64,000 bases of DNA, taken from Candidatus Flexifilum breve. Its GTDB lineage: Bacteria; Chloroflexota; Anaerolineae; Aggregatilineales; Phototrophicaceae. A program made the translations under genes and the position numbers. Shown here piece by piece: positions 26,145 to 34,360 of this stretch; position 1 is the first letter of the stretch; the number at the start of each line of letters is the position of its first letter. The stretch spans positions 496,001 to 560,000 of the forward strand of contig JADKGC010000001.1 in assembly GCA_016717205.1 (NCBI GenBank), written 5' to 3'. A model generated the notes under the pieces. That model had not been told where the DNA came from, did not search any database, and worked only from the letters and a program-made list of their open reading frames with translations.

Positions 26145-27843
26145 TCAGGTTTGCGCGTGGACTTCGGTCTCCGGCACGCTGACCGGACTAGAGCCAACCA
26201 AAGCGTACCGACCGAACAGGGCTTCGGCCGCCGCCCGCGCCGCGCACGGTCGAAAACTGAACGCGCACAAATAGTGGCGTACCGCTGCGAACCGTTCCAG
26301 CTCATAGGGATCCCGCAAACCCACCACAATCACACGATCCGCGCCCACTTGCGCGATCAAGCGCTCAATCACCTGTGGCTGAGTCGACTGATCGAAATCC
26401 ATGCCCGGCAGTGGATAATTCTCCGTGACGACAACCACCTGACTGCAGTCCGGGATCGTCACCGTACCATTCAGAACTTGTTCGGCGGAGTACTCGGTCA
26501 CCTGACGTGCCTGTTCTTTGAAGGCGGCGGCAAAGTACTCATACGCCGGGGTGCTCTGATTCGGCCCGATGCCACGCGTCTGGTCAAAGCCCACGTAGGC
26601 GCGGGCGTGCGTCGCATTGACCAGCACTTGCGGCTGGTCGGCGTGGAGCGGCTGGAACTGAGCGCCACCGCGCAAGAACGCGACTGCGCGCCGGGCCGCC
26701 GCCAGCTCAACGTCGACATTTGCCGCTGATCCAACGAGGTCGGGGTGCAACACCTGCTGCGCTGCCTGCTGCGCGTTGACCAATTTGCGTTTGAGGCGCA
26801 AAATGTGTGCGACAGCGTCATCAACGCGGGCGATAGGCAAGCTTCCCTCGCGAACAGACGTGATCACCGCCTGAATCAGGTCGGTCTGCTGGCGGAGATA
26901 GTTCACCGAATCATGTTCATAGTGTTCTTCGGCCAGCATGAGCATATCGACCCCGGCGTTGAAGGCACGGATCGCCGCATCGGCGGGGGTATAGTTGCGC
27001 TTCATCGAGCGCATATTCATGCTGTCGGACAAAAATGACGCCGTCAAATCCGAGTTCAGCGCGTAGCAAATCTTGCAGAATACGCGCAGAGAGCGTGGCC
27101 GGATTATCCGAATCGAGCGCGGGGAAAATGATATGCGCGGTCATGACGATCTCCGCACCCGCGGCAATGCCTTCACGGAAGGGACGCAGATCGAGTTCGT
27201 GGAGTTCGACGAGCGATCGGTTCACGGTCGGAAGGCCGCGATGACTGTCCAGCCGCGTGTCGCCATGACCGGGGAAGTGCTTAACGGTCGCGATCACGCC
27301 ACCCGCTTGCGCACCGCGCACGGCGGCGGTCGTCATGCGGCCCACCAGCGACGGACGTTCGCCAAACGAGCGCATGCCGATGATCGAGTTGTGCGGGTTG
27401 CTGTTGCAGTCCGCGGCGGGGGCGAATAACACGTTGAGCCCTACCGCTGCGAGTTCCTGCCCGAGCACGCGGTACATAGCGTAGGTTGTCTCCGCGTCAT
27501 TGGCTGCCCCCAGCGCGAGGTTGCCCGGCCCGGTGCAGCTCCGGGACATCATTACGCCCCACACGCCTTCCTGATCGACGCCGAGCAGCAGGGGCAGACC
27601 CAGACGGGTGCGCGCCGCGAACCCCTGTAACTGCTGCGTCATCGCGGCGGCCGCTTCCGGCGTCGGGATATTGTCATTGCTGATGTACGACCCGCCGACG
27701 CCATATTCTTCCATCAAAACACGCGCTTCGTCGAGGCGGTCGCCGGAGAACGCGAGCAGAAACATCTGCCCGATTTTCTCTTCCAGCGTCATACCGGCGA
27801 TGAAGGCGGTAAGCGCTTCGGGGGTTTCCGGAATAAGTGGCGT
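26145..27843 (-). pseudogene. Glycoside hydrolase family 3 (NagZ-like) gene, frameshifted, with a probable ACG start
   Basis: The first frame contains MTLEEKIGQMFLLAFSG, LLGVDQEG and the GH3 catalytic loop KHFPGHGDTRLDSHRGLP (general acid His). It then loses frame at GFDGVIF near 27030. Restoring one T in the T5 run gives GVIFLSDSMNM, which carries the nucleophile Asp, and the second frame continues through a C-terminal GH3-like domain to 26145. The joined protein would be about 566 residues. Coding character extends upstream of the first ATG (27792) to an ACG at 27843 with GAGAGG exactly six bases before it. It is the last gene of a sugar-uptake operon, so intracellular hydrolysis of the imported glycoside is likely if functional. 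Confidence 0.8.
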
Positions 27844-27853
27844 GGTAGACCTC

Positions 27854-28789
27854 TCACTTTACTGCGCCTAGCGTCAAGCCGCGCACGAGATAGCGTTGAA
27901 AGAACAGCGCCAACAGGAAAGGCGGTAGCATCGTCATCACGGCGGCAGCGGCCATTGACTCCCAGGCGACTTCATACTGCCCGATGAACAGCGTCAGCAC
28001 GACGGTGAGCGGCTGCGACGCGGGGGTACGCGTGAAAATCAGCGGGATCAGAAAATTGTTCCACGCTGAGAGCAGGCTGACGAGAAAGACGGCGACCATG
28101 CCGGGCCGGGCCAGCGGCATGATGATGCGAAACAGCATCTGCCAACGGTTCGCGCCATCGACCAGCGCCGCATCCTCGATTTCGGACGGAATATCGCGGA
28201 CGAAGGTAGACATGAGCCAGATGCCGAGCGGCAGCAGCAGCGTGGTGAATATCAGGATTTGCCCCGTCAGCGTGTCGATCAACCCGGCTTGCGACATGAT
28301 GAAGAACAGCGCAATCAGCGACACCCAGATCGGCAGCGGCATGAGCAGCATGATAAAAAAGAAGGCTAAGCCCTTCAGGCGGAAGGTAACACGGGCGAAG
28401 ACATAGCCCGCCCCCGTGCCCAAAATGGTCACAATGGCTCCCGAGATCACGCTTGTCACCAGGCTGTTACGCATGCCCGCACCGATCAAGCCGGCAGTGG
28501 GCGAGTAACCGCCGTCCCGAAACTGCGCTCCCGACGTGAACAGCTCAACATAATGCTCAAACGTCGGCTGGCTGGGGAACCAGATCTTGTACGGGCGGGC
28601 GTAGAGTTCGGTGCGCGTCGAAATGCTGGAAACGAACACCCAGTAAATTGGCGCGAGCGCCCAGAATAACAGCACGGCGCTGCACAGGTACAAAAATGCG
28701 AGGCGCAGCAGTTCACGCTGGCGTTTCGCGGATGGTGAAGCGCTTATGCGCGCGGACATTGACTTGCCAACGAGGGATAGATCGCTCAT
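27854..28789 (-). CDS. Carbohydrate ABC transporter permease, MalG type
   Basis: The 311-residue membrane protein has six helices, the coupling loop with EIEDAALVDGANRWQMLFRIIMPLA (EAA motif) and the CUT1-class C-terminus LFFQRYLVRGLTLGAVK. It overlaps the MalF-type gene by four bases and is followed, with the stop overlapping a ribosome site, by the GH3 gene. Together with the upstream permease and binding protein it imports an oligosaccharide or glycoside; the ATPase must be encoded elsewhere, as usual for systems sharing a MsmK-like subunit. Confidence 0.94.
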   Translation of the reverse strand: MSDLSLVGKSMSARISASPSAKRQRELLRLAFLYLCSAVLLFWALAPIYWVFVSSISTRTELYARPYKIWFPSQPTFEHYVELFTSGAQFRDGGYSPTAGLIGAGMRNSLVTSVISGAIVTILGTGAGYVFARVTFRLKGLAFFFIMLLMPLPIWVSLIALFFIMSQAGLIDTLTGQILIFTTLLLPLGIWLMSTFVRDIPSEIEDAALVDGANRWQMLFRIIMPLARPGMVAVFLVSLLSAWNNFLIPLIFTRTPASQPLTVVLTLFIGQYEVAWESMAAAAVMTMLPPFLLALFFQRYLVRGLTLGAVK

Positions 28790-29703
28790 CGGGATTTCAC
28801 GCCCTGATTATACAGCCGCCGGATAAAGAAGAAGCCGACACCAAGGGACATCAGCAAAATGAGGTAAGACAGGGCTGCCCCTAAACCGATGCGTAGATCG
28901 CGGAAGACCAGTTCGTAGTTATAGATCATCAGGGTCTTGGTGAAGGGATTGATGGCACCGCCCGCCGATCCGCCTGCGGTCAGCGTCCACACGACGTCGA
29001 AAATCTGAAACGCCGATATGAATTCGACGACGAGCGAGACGGCCAGCGAGGGCAACAGCATAGGAATAGTGATGCGCACCATGCGCTGCAAGCCGCCCGC
29101 GCCATCGACTTTGGCGGCATCATAGAGATCTGGGGGAATGCCCTGCAAGCCCGCCAGCAGTACGATCATCGGGAAGGCGAAGCGGGTCCAGGTATGAACA
29201 ATCGCCACCCAGATGATTTGGGTCGAGGGTTCACGCAGCCAGTACTGATAATCCTGAATGAGGCCAAGTTGATACAACAGACCATTGAAGGCGCCGTACT
29301 CCCCGTTGAGCAGCCAGCCCCACAAAAAGCCATTGACAACAGGCGGCACCATCCACGGAATAATCGCCAGTGAACGGACCAACCCACGTCCCGGAAATTT
29401 CTCATTGAGCAGCAGCGCCGCCGCAAACGCGATGATCGTTTCCATCGGTAAGATGAGCGCGACCACGAGCAAACTGCGCCCGAGGACTTCCCAGAATTCG
29501 TCATCGCCGAGGAGGCGGCTGTAGTTTTCCAGACCGATCTGTTCTATGGGGCGGTTAATGCGCAGGTTCTGATTCGTCAGGCTGGTTTGAAACGTGCTCA
29601 CGGCGGGGTAGTAAATCAGCGCGGCCACCAGCAGCAGCAAGGGGACGAGGATTACGACCAGAAAAAAGCGGTCAGGGCTTAACCAACGACTGCGCATAGG
29701 CAA
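28786..29703 (-). CDS. Sugar ABC transporter permease, MalF type
   Basis: The 305-residue protein has six helices and the typical N-terminus (FFLVVILVPLLLLVAALIYYPAVSTFQTSL, read in part), WMVPPVVNGFLWGWLLNGEYGAFN in the periplasmic loop and the EAA-like segment LYDAAKVDGAGGLQRMVRITIPML. It lies 68 bases after the binding-protein stop, with a strong hairpin in that gap, and overlaps the MalG-type gene by four bases. Confidence 0.94.
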   Translation of the reverse strand: MPMRSRWLSPDRFFLVVILVPLLLLVAALIYYPAVSTFQTSLTNQNLRINRPIEQIGLENYSRLLGDDEFWEVLGRSLLVVALILPMETIIAFAAALLLNEKFPGRGLVRSLAIIPWMVPPVVNGFLWGWLLNGEYGAFNGLLYQLGLIQDYQYWLREPSTQIIWVAIVHTWTRFAFPMIVLLAGLQGIPPDLYDAAKVDGAGGLQRMVRITIPMLLPSLAVSLVVEFISAFQIFDVVWTLTAGGSAGGAINPFTKTLMIYNYELVFRDLRIGLGAALSYLILLMSLGVGFFFIRRLYNQGVKSR

Positions 29704-29725
29704 TTTATCCCGGCTATAAACAAGG

Positions 29726-29754
29726 CTGGAGGGGCAGCGCCGCCACCCCTCCAG
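29726..29754 (-). ncRNA. Intercistronic hairpin between binding protein and permease
   Basis: CTGGAGGGG and CCCCTCCAG form a 9-bp perfect stem with an 11-base loop in the 68-base gap after the binding-protein stop. No T-tract follows. In such operons a hairpin here commonly protects the binding-protein message or attenuates the permeases, giving excess binding protein; that function is inferred. An equivalent hairpin occurs at 35635-35663 in the other sugar operon. Confidence 0.55.
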
Positions 29755-29771
29755 CAGTAACTATTCTTGGT

Positions 29772-31022
29772 TTATTCGTATTCAGACCGCAGATCGTTCC
29801 AGCTTTCGGCGAGGGCGTCGATCACCTCGTCGCCGCTCATCCCGGTCTGGGCGGCCTGCAAAATCGTCTCGCTGACCGACTGCGTAAACGGTCCCCACCA
29901 CAGGGTGTAGCGCGGCAGTTCATTGATGCGGTCGCTCTGCGCGAGAATCGCGTCGTACCCGGCGATCACGCCCGTCTCATTGAGCGCGGCACCGACCGAA
30001 GTCCGCGACGGGTACAGACCGAACGCGTTGTAAATCGCCTCCTGCTGTTCCGGCGCAACATACCACTGAATGAATTCCCAGGCGGCTTCAGCATTGGCAG
30101 AATTGGCGCTGATGCCAATGGCCGCGGGGAAGCTCCACGTATTGCCGACTTCCGGCAGCGGCAGATAAGCGACGTTCGGCGCTTGCTGCGACGTATCCGG
30201 GTTATTGCCAACCGCCACTGACCCTTGCCAACCTTGATGGAACGTGCCGACGCCGCTCCAGAACAGGCTGTGCTGGTTGATCGAACCGGCGAGGATTTCC
30301 GGGCTGATCAGTTCGTCTGAGAAGTAGCTGAGCAGCAGATTCATCGCTTCGCGCGCCTTAGAACCCTCGTCCGCGAACACCGGGTTCAGGTCCGCATCGA
30401 ACATCGGATCGCCCATCGACAGCGCGATGAGATACCACGACCAGTCGATAGCGCCCAGTGCGATCGGATATTCGTCGACGCCTTGCTCCTTGAGCGCCCG
30501 CGCCATGTCGCTGAGCTCTGCCCAGGTAGTCGGGGCGGCATCAAAGCCCGCTTCCGCCAAGCGCGCGGTGTTGTAGTCCATCATCACGAGCTGCAGGTAA
30601 GTCGGAATGCCGTAGGTCTGGCCATCCTGCGTCCAGAAATCGACCTTATTGAAATCAGTAAGATCGAGATCCGCTGTGGCAGCAATCAAATCGTTGAGCG
30701 CCAGCATGTTCCCGGTCGCCACAATGTTCGAGGGGGCTTCTTCAGTCAGGAAAATCACATCCGCCGCCGCTTGGCCCGAGGCCGCCGCCACCTGCACGCG
30801 GCTGAATAGATCCGCGCTTTGCACCGACTGAATTTCGACAGTGATCCCCGACGCTTCTTCGAAGGCGGTCAGGGCCGCTTCATCGGGCGGGACGCCCCAC
30901 GGGGGAGTCAAAAAGGTGATGGTTGTGCCTTGGGCGAACGTGGGCATGGTTAGCACGAGAATGAGCAGGGTACTTACCACAAGCGCAGCACGTTGCTTTT
31001 TGCGAAGAAACATCCGTAACAT
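29772..31022 (-). CDS. Extracellular sugar-binding protein (SBP family 1)
   Basis: The protein is about 416 residues from the ATG at 31022, chosen because AAGGAG lies nine bases upstream; a more upstream GTG lacks a site. The signal peptide has RKKQR, a hydrophobic core and TFAQG, again without a lipobox Cys. The mature part shows SBP_bac_1 features: ITFLTPPWG, AADVIFLTEEAPSNIVATGNM, YGIPTYLQLVMMDYNTARLAEAGF and a WEFIQWYVAPEQQ segment near the C-terminus. It heads the - strand sugar-uptake operon and is divergent from the LacI gene. Confidence 0.93.
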   Translation of the reverse strand: MLRMFLRKKQRAALVVSTLLILVLTMPTFAQGTTITFLTPPWGVPPDEAALTAFEEASGITVEIQSVQSADLFSRVQVAAASGQAAADVIFLTEEAPSNIVATGNMLALNDLIAATADLDLTDFNKVDFWTQDGQTYGIPTYLQLVMMDYNTARLAEAGFDAAPTTWAELSDMARALKEQGVDEYPIALGAIDWSWYLIALSMGDPMFDADLNPVFADEGSKAREAMNLLLSYFSDELISPEILAGSINQHSLFWSGVGTFHQGWQGSVAVGNNPDTSQQAPNVAYLPLPEVGNTWSFPAAIGISANSANAEAAWEFIQWYVAPEQQEAIYNAFGLYPSRTSVGAALNETGVIAGYDAILAQSDRINELPRYTLWWGPFTQSVSETILQAAQTGMSGDEVIDALAESWNDLRSEYE

Positions 31023-31077
31023 TCGTAATAGCTCCTTTTTGGTGGCTTGCCGACTAAGGGCGAAATAGGGTTGCACA

Positions 31078-31354
31078 AAAGAGACTTTGACCTAGGTGCA
31101 ATTGTATGCCAAGTTCTGAAAAGTTACATTAGATCGACGCACAGAAATGTTCAGAGGCATTTTGGTGAGATGTAATGAGTGATTTCAGACTCCGTGTGCG
31201 TCCTTGTTTTCTGGGTATAGCAAAACGGAATCGGTACTAATTTCGACAGGCGATTGACACAATAAGGCTGAATACACGGTATTTCTGTTGTTTTAGAACG
31301 AGTTGGTCATAAGGGCATTTTCACGTGTGGCGTGAGAGGACATAGGAGGTTTGG
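31078..31354. other. Non-coding divergent region between two sugar operons, left half
   Basis: No protein-like frame is seen here. A TACAAT hexamer on the - strand (31106-31101) could be the -10 of the binding-protein operon, with a poor -35. On the + strand TTGACA (31254-31259), with GGTATT 18 bases later, could be a promoter for the small open frame at 31355. Nothing else distinctive was found. Confidence 0.35.
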
Positions 31355-31477
31355 ATGCGAGACCATCTCGCAACGGGATCGAACGGCGGGATTTTGGAAC
31401 GGTCTCAGCCACGACCATCGCCGCGTCGCCTCACTTTCCCGTGCGGACATGGTTTTCGCGCTCTACGCGCTGATTAG
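31355..31477 (+). CDS. Possible 40-residue small open frame with a perfect ribosome site
   Basis: AGGAGG (31344-31349) lies five bases before an ATG that opens 40 codons ending at TAG (31475-31477). The deduced peptide starts MRDHLATGSNGGILERSQ and is Arg/Pro-rich, with no hydrophobic stretch and no recognised family. It ends three bases before the first LacI operator. It could be a leader peptide or upstream small gene for the LacI operon, or chance. The Shine-Dalgarno match is the only positive evidence. Confidence 0.3.
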   Translation: MRDHLATGSNGGILERSQPRPSPRRLTFPCGHGFRALRAD

Positions 31478-31479
31478 TT

Positions 31480-31567
31480 TTCGGAAAACGATTTTTAGGC
31501 AAATTGGCTAAAGTGACTTGACAAGGCGAAATCACCTGCCTAAACTCGTAGTAAATCGTTTTCCGAA
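31480..31567 (+). promoter_or_regulatory. LacI-type operator pair bracketing a near-consensus promoter
   Basis: TTCGGAAAACGATTT at 31480-31494 is repeated exactly, in inverted orientation, at 31553-31567. Each copy has the AAAACG-type core of LacI-family operators. Between them lie TTGACA (31518-31523), a 17-base spacer and TAAACT (31541-31546), close to a sigma-70 consensus, so the second operator covers the transcript start. The LacI gene begins 10 bases later. Autoregulation with DNA looping between the two sites is the natural reading. Confidence 0.75.
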
Positions 31568-31576
31568 TAGTGTGTG

Positions 31577-32605
31577 ATGAAACGCAATTCTTCCGCAGCC
31601 GTAACGATCCATGACGTCGCGCAGTTGGCCGGAGTCTCCCCGGCGACGGTGTCTAAGGTCATGAACAACACGCCCTACGTGAGTGAAGAAACCCGCGCGC
31701 GTGTATTAGCAGCGGCTCAAAAACTGAATTTTCGCCCCAATCGCATCGCCCGCAGCTTAAAGATGAGCCGCACCTCGACGCTCGGTCTGATCACCGACGA
31801 CCTCGAAGGCGTATTTACCATGTCGATGATGCGCGGCGTCGAAGAAGTCGCGAGCGAGCAAAGCTTCAGTGTGATTCTCAGCAACAGCTATGGTGACATG
31901 ACGCGCGAGCGCGCCCATCTCGAGGTGCTGCTTGACAAAAAAGTGGATGGCATCATTGTGTTGAGCGGCTATCGCGTTCGGCAGCGGGGTGCTCCGGCGC
32001 TGGCGCTCGGCGATCTCCCGGTCGTGTACCTCTACCAGTACACCTACGACCTGCCCGTCCCCTGTGTTATACCTGACGATTTTGGCGGTGCGGTGACCGG
32101 AACGCAGCATCTGCTGTCATTAGGACGGCGGCGGATCGGCGTCATCAATGGGCCGACGCATTACGAAGCGACGCAAAAGCGGCTCGCCGGGGTGCAGCAA
32201 GCGCTGCATGACGCGGGCGTGGTTTTCGACCATGCGCTGGTGCGGGTCGGGAAGTGGTACGAAACGAGCGGCTATGAGTTGGCACACGAGCTCATGAGGC
32301 TGCCTAATCCGCCGGATGCGCTGTTCTGTATGAGCGACAGCATCGCCGTCGGCGCGTTAAGCGCGCTGCACGAACTGCGTATTCGCGTGCCGCAGGATGT
32401 CGCCCTGATCGGTTTTGACAACCGCAACTTTGCCGCGCATCAACGGCCGCCTTTGACGACGGTCGCGCTGCCGCTGGTGGAGATGGGGCGGTTGGCCGGT
32501 AATCTGCTGCTCAAGGCGATCAGTGAAGGCACGGAAAGCGCCGAACTGCATCGGGTGACGTGTCCGTTGGTACTGCGACAATCCTGCGGGGCAACCATGA
32601 CCTAG
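31577..32605 (+). CDS. LacI-family transcriptional regulator
   Basis: The 342-residue protein starts at the ATG at 31577; a GTG lies one codon earlier and no clear Shine-Dalgarno is present, so the leader is about 24 bases. The DNA-binding head is canonical: VTIHDVAQLAGVSPATVSKVMNN with hinge FRPNRIARSLKMSRT. The periplasmic-binding-like core has LGLITDDLEGVFT, KVDGIIVLSGY, RRRIGVINGP and ALIGFDNRNFAAHQRPPLTTV. It likely represses its own operon and perhaps the divergent one through the paired operators just upstream, releasing on a sugar ligand. Confidence 0.95.
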   Translation: MKRNSSAAVTIHDVAQLAGVSPATVSKVMNNTPYVSEETRARVLAAAQKLNFRPNRIARSLKMSRTSTLGLITDDLEGVFTMSMMRGVEEVASEQSFSVILSNSYGDMTRERAHLEVLLDKKVDGIIVLSGYRVRQRGAPALALGDLPVVYLYQYTYDLPVPCVIPDDFGGAVTGTQHLLSLGRRRIGVINGPTHYEATQKRLAGVQQALHDAGVVFDHALVRVGKWYETSGYELAHELMRLPNPPDALFCMSDSIAVGALSALHELRIRVPQDVALIGFDNRNFAAHQRPPLTTVALPLVEMGRLAGNLLLKAISEGTESAELHRVTCPLVLRQSCGATMT

Positions 32606-32650
32606 AGCGGACGTTAGTGAGCGCTTTACCTATTAAACCTTATGGAGTAA

Positions 32651-34288
32651 ATGGTCTTGGAAATCTACGATTTAAGTTTTGACCCGCGCGATCCTCTGTA
32701 TGATGTGCCCGGTCTGCCGGGCGTGCGCTGGGGCGTGCAGATCTTCACAGTGAGCAACCTGTATCAGCTCGATTCGGCACAAGTGACGGTCAGCGCCGAT
32801 GGTCGGCGGCTCGAGGCCGCGGGCTTGAGCTGGGCCGGGCAGCAGCAGCGATCTCCCGGCAGCGTCAGCGTACAGATCAGCGAGGATGCGGGCGCGACCG
32901 TGTGGCGCATTCAGGCGCAGCATGCCGAGCCGATCAAGGTCGTCAAGCTGATGCTGTGGGGCTTGCCCGAATCCGCAATTGCGCAGGGCTGGTGGCAGCC
33001 GACGAGCACAGCCGGGCGCACGGCCGTTCCCACGTTGACCGCTCCGGTCAAGTGGAACTATCCGTGGCGCGAATGGCTGACGCCGTGGGCGTGCGCGGGC
33101 GAAATCGATGGTTCGCCACTGGTATGCGTCAGCCTGCGCGACGCGGAAGTGCGCGCCAAACGGCTGTATACGCATCTGCCGCCATATGCCGACAGCAAAC
33201 CCGTCGTCGAAGTGATCTTCGAAGAAGACGCGATTCGTTGGGGCAATACGATCAGCACCTGCGAGCTGCGGCTGCGCGTGACCAACAGCCTCGCCGAGGT
33301 CGAAGATGATTTCGCGGCGCACCTCGCGTTTTTGGAGGGGGCGTATGATTTGCAGTCGTGGGAAACGCGGTCGGATGTGCCGGGGTGGATGCGCGACATC
33401 AAGCTGGTGCTGAATCTGCACGGTCAACACTGGACGGGCTACGTCTTCAACACGTTTGATCAGATGGCGGAGACGCTCAAGACGGTCACGCAGCATGTGC
33501 CCGGCAAGCATATCCTCGCCTATGTGCCCGGCTTCGAGGGCCGCTACTACTTTGCCTACCCGCATTATCAGCCGGGGGCAGCGCTGGGTGGTGAGGCGGG
33601 CTTCCGCCGTTTGGTCGAGACGGCGAACAGCCTCGGCGTACGGCTGATGCCGATGTTCGGCATGCACGGCGCGAATATTCAGGTGTATCCCGATTACGAA
33701 CGGTCGGCGTTCCGCAGCCGCACGAGCAGCTACCTCACGTTGGTCAACTGCCCGGATTGGGATACGGATCGCTCCGGTGAAGATGATCAGGTGTTTCTCA
33801 ATCCCGGCGAACCCGTTTTCCGGCAGCATTTGCTGGAGCAAGTGAGCGGTATCGTACAGAAATACGGCGTGAGCGGCGTATTCCTCGATACATCGGCGTG
33901 CTGGTTCAACGATCCGCGGCACAACCTGTACGAGGGTTACCGCCAACTGGTCGGCGAACTGCATCAGCGTCATCCCGATGTGCTGGTCGCGGGTGAGGGC
34001 TGGTATGACGCATTGTTGGCGGTGCTCCCCGTAAATCAGAGCTGGCTCGGCGTTGACCGGAGCTACAAGTTCCCGCAGCTTCTGGCGAAGTACGGGCGGG
34101 CGCTCGGGCATCTGGCAGAAGGCGCGCCGGGAGCGGTCAGCACGGGCGTGCATGAACGTGGCTTCACGTATAAGCACGCAGGCAAAGTGACCGTCGGGCA
34201 CATTCCATCGGTCGGCATCGTCGACGACAGCCTGAGCAAGTATGCCGACGACGTCATCGCTGCATGCAAGGCGGCGCTCGAAATCTAG
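32651..34288 (+). CDS. Putative TIM-barrel glycoside hydrolase of uncertain family
   Basis: The 545-residue protein has no signal peptide. Residues 1-240 look like a beta-sandwich (VTVSADGRRLEAAGLSW; VWRIQAQHAEPIKVVKLMLWG). The second half reads like a (beta/alpha)8 barrel: KHILAYVPGFEGRYYF, SLGVRLMPMFGMHGANI, then GVSGVFLDTSACWFND with a candidate nucleophile Asp and DVLVAGEGWYDAL with a candidate acid Glu. This spacing resembles retaining alpha-glycosidases of the GH36/GH66-like broad clan, but I cannot name the family. It lies between the LacI regulator and a sugar importer, so it probably acts on the imported glycoside in the cytoplasm. Confidence 0.6.
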   Translation: MVLEIYDLSFDPRDPLYDVPGLPGVRWGVQIFTVSNLYQLDSAQVTVSADGRRLEAAGLSWAGQQQRSPGSVSVQISEDAGATVWRIQAQHAEPIKVVKLMLWGLPESAIAQGWWQPTSTAGRTAVPTLTAPVKWNYPWREWLTPWACAGEIDGSPLVCVSLRDAEVRAKRLYTHLPPYADSKPVVEVIFEEDAIRWGNTISTCELRLRVTNSLAEVEDDFAAHLAFLEGAYDLQSWETRSDVPGWMRDIKLVLNLHGQHWTGYVFNTFDQMAETLKTVTQHVPGKHILAYVPGFEGRYYFAYPHYQPGAALGGEAGFRRLVETANSLGVRLMPMFGMHGANIQVYPDYERSAFRSRTSSYLTLVNCPDWDTDRSGEDDQVFLNPGEPVFRQHLLEQVSGIVQKYGVSGVFLDTSACWFNDPRHNLYEGYRQLVGELHQRHPDVLVAGEGWYDALLAVLPVNQSWLGVDRSYKFPQLLAKYGRALGHLAEGAPGAVSTGVHERGFTYKHAGKVTVGHIPSVGIVDDSLSKYADDVIAACKAALEI

Positions 34289-34300
34289 AGTGAGTCATGC

Positions 34301-34318
34301 CGGCGGGTTACACCGCCG
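34301..34318 (+). ncRNA. Short intercistronic hairpin before the binding protein
   Basis: CGGCGG, loop GTTACA, CCGCCG: a perfect 6-bp GC stem 12 bases after the glycosidase stop and 43 bases before the next ATG. It could separate messages or shield the downstream transcript; there is no T-run beyond TT. Confidence 0.35.
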
Positions 34319-34360
34319 TTGACTGAAGAATATGGGTTTTGACAATAGGAGTTAGTCATA

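Noticed and set aside
24710..26329. A 539-codon open frame antisense to the peptide-binding protein
   Set aside because: It mirrors the GC-rich third positions of the real gene, is Arg/Gln-rich with no family pattern, and has no ribosome site; the + strand frame has a signal peptide and SBP motifs.
32672..34201. A 509-codon open frame antisense to the putative glycosidase
   Set aside because: Composition is typical of antisense translation of a GC-rich gene (His, Arg and Gln excess) with no domain pattern; the + strand frame has coherent fold features and operon context.
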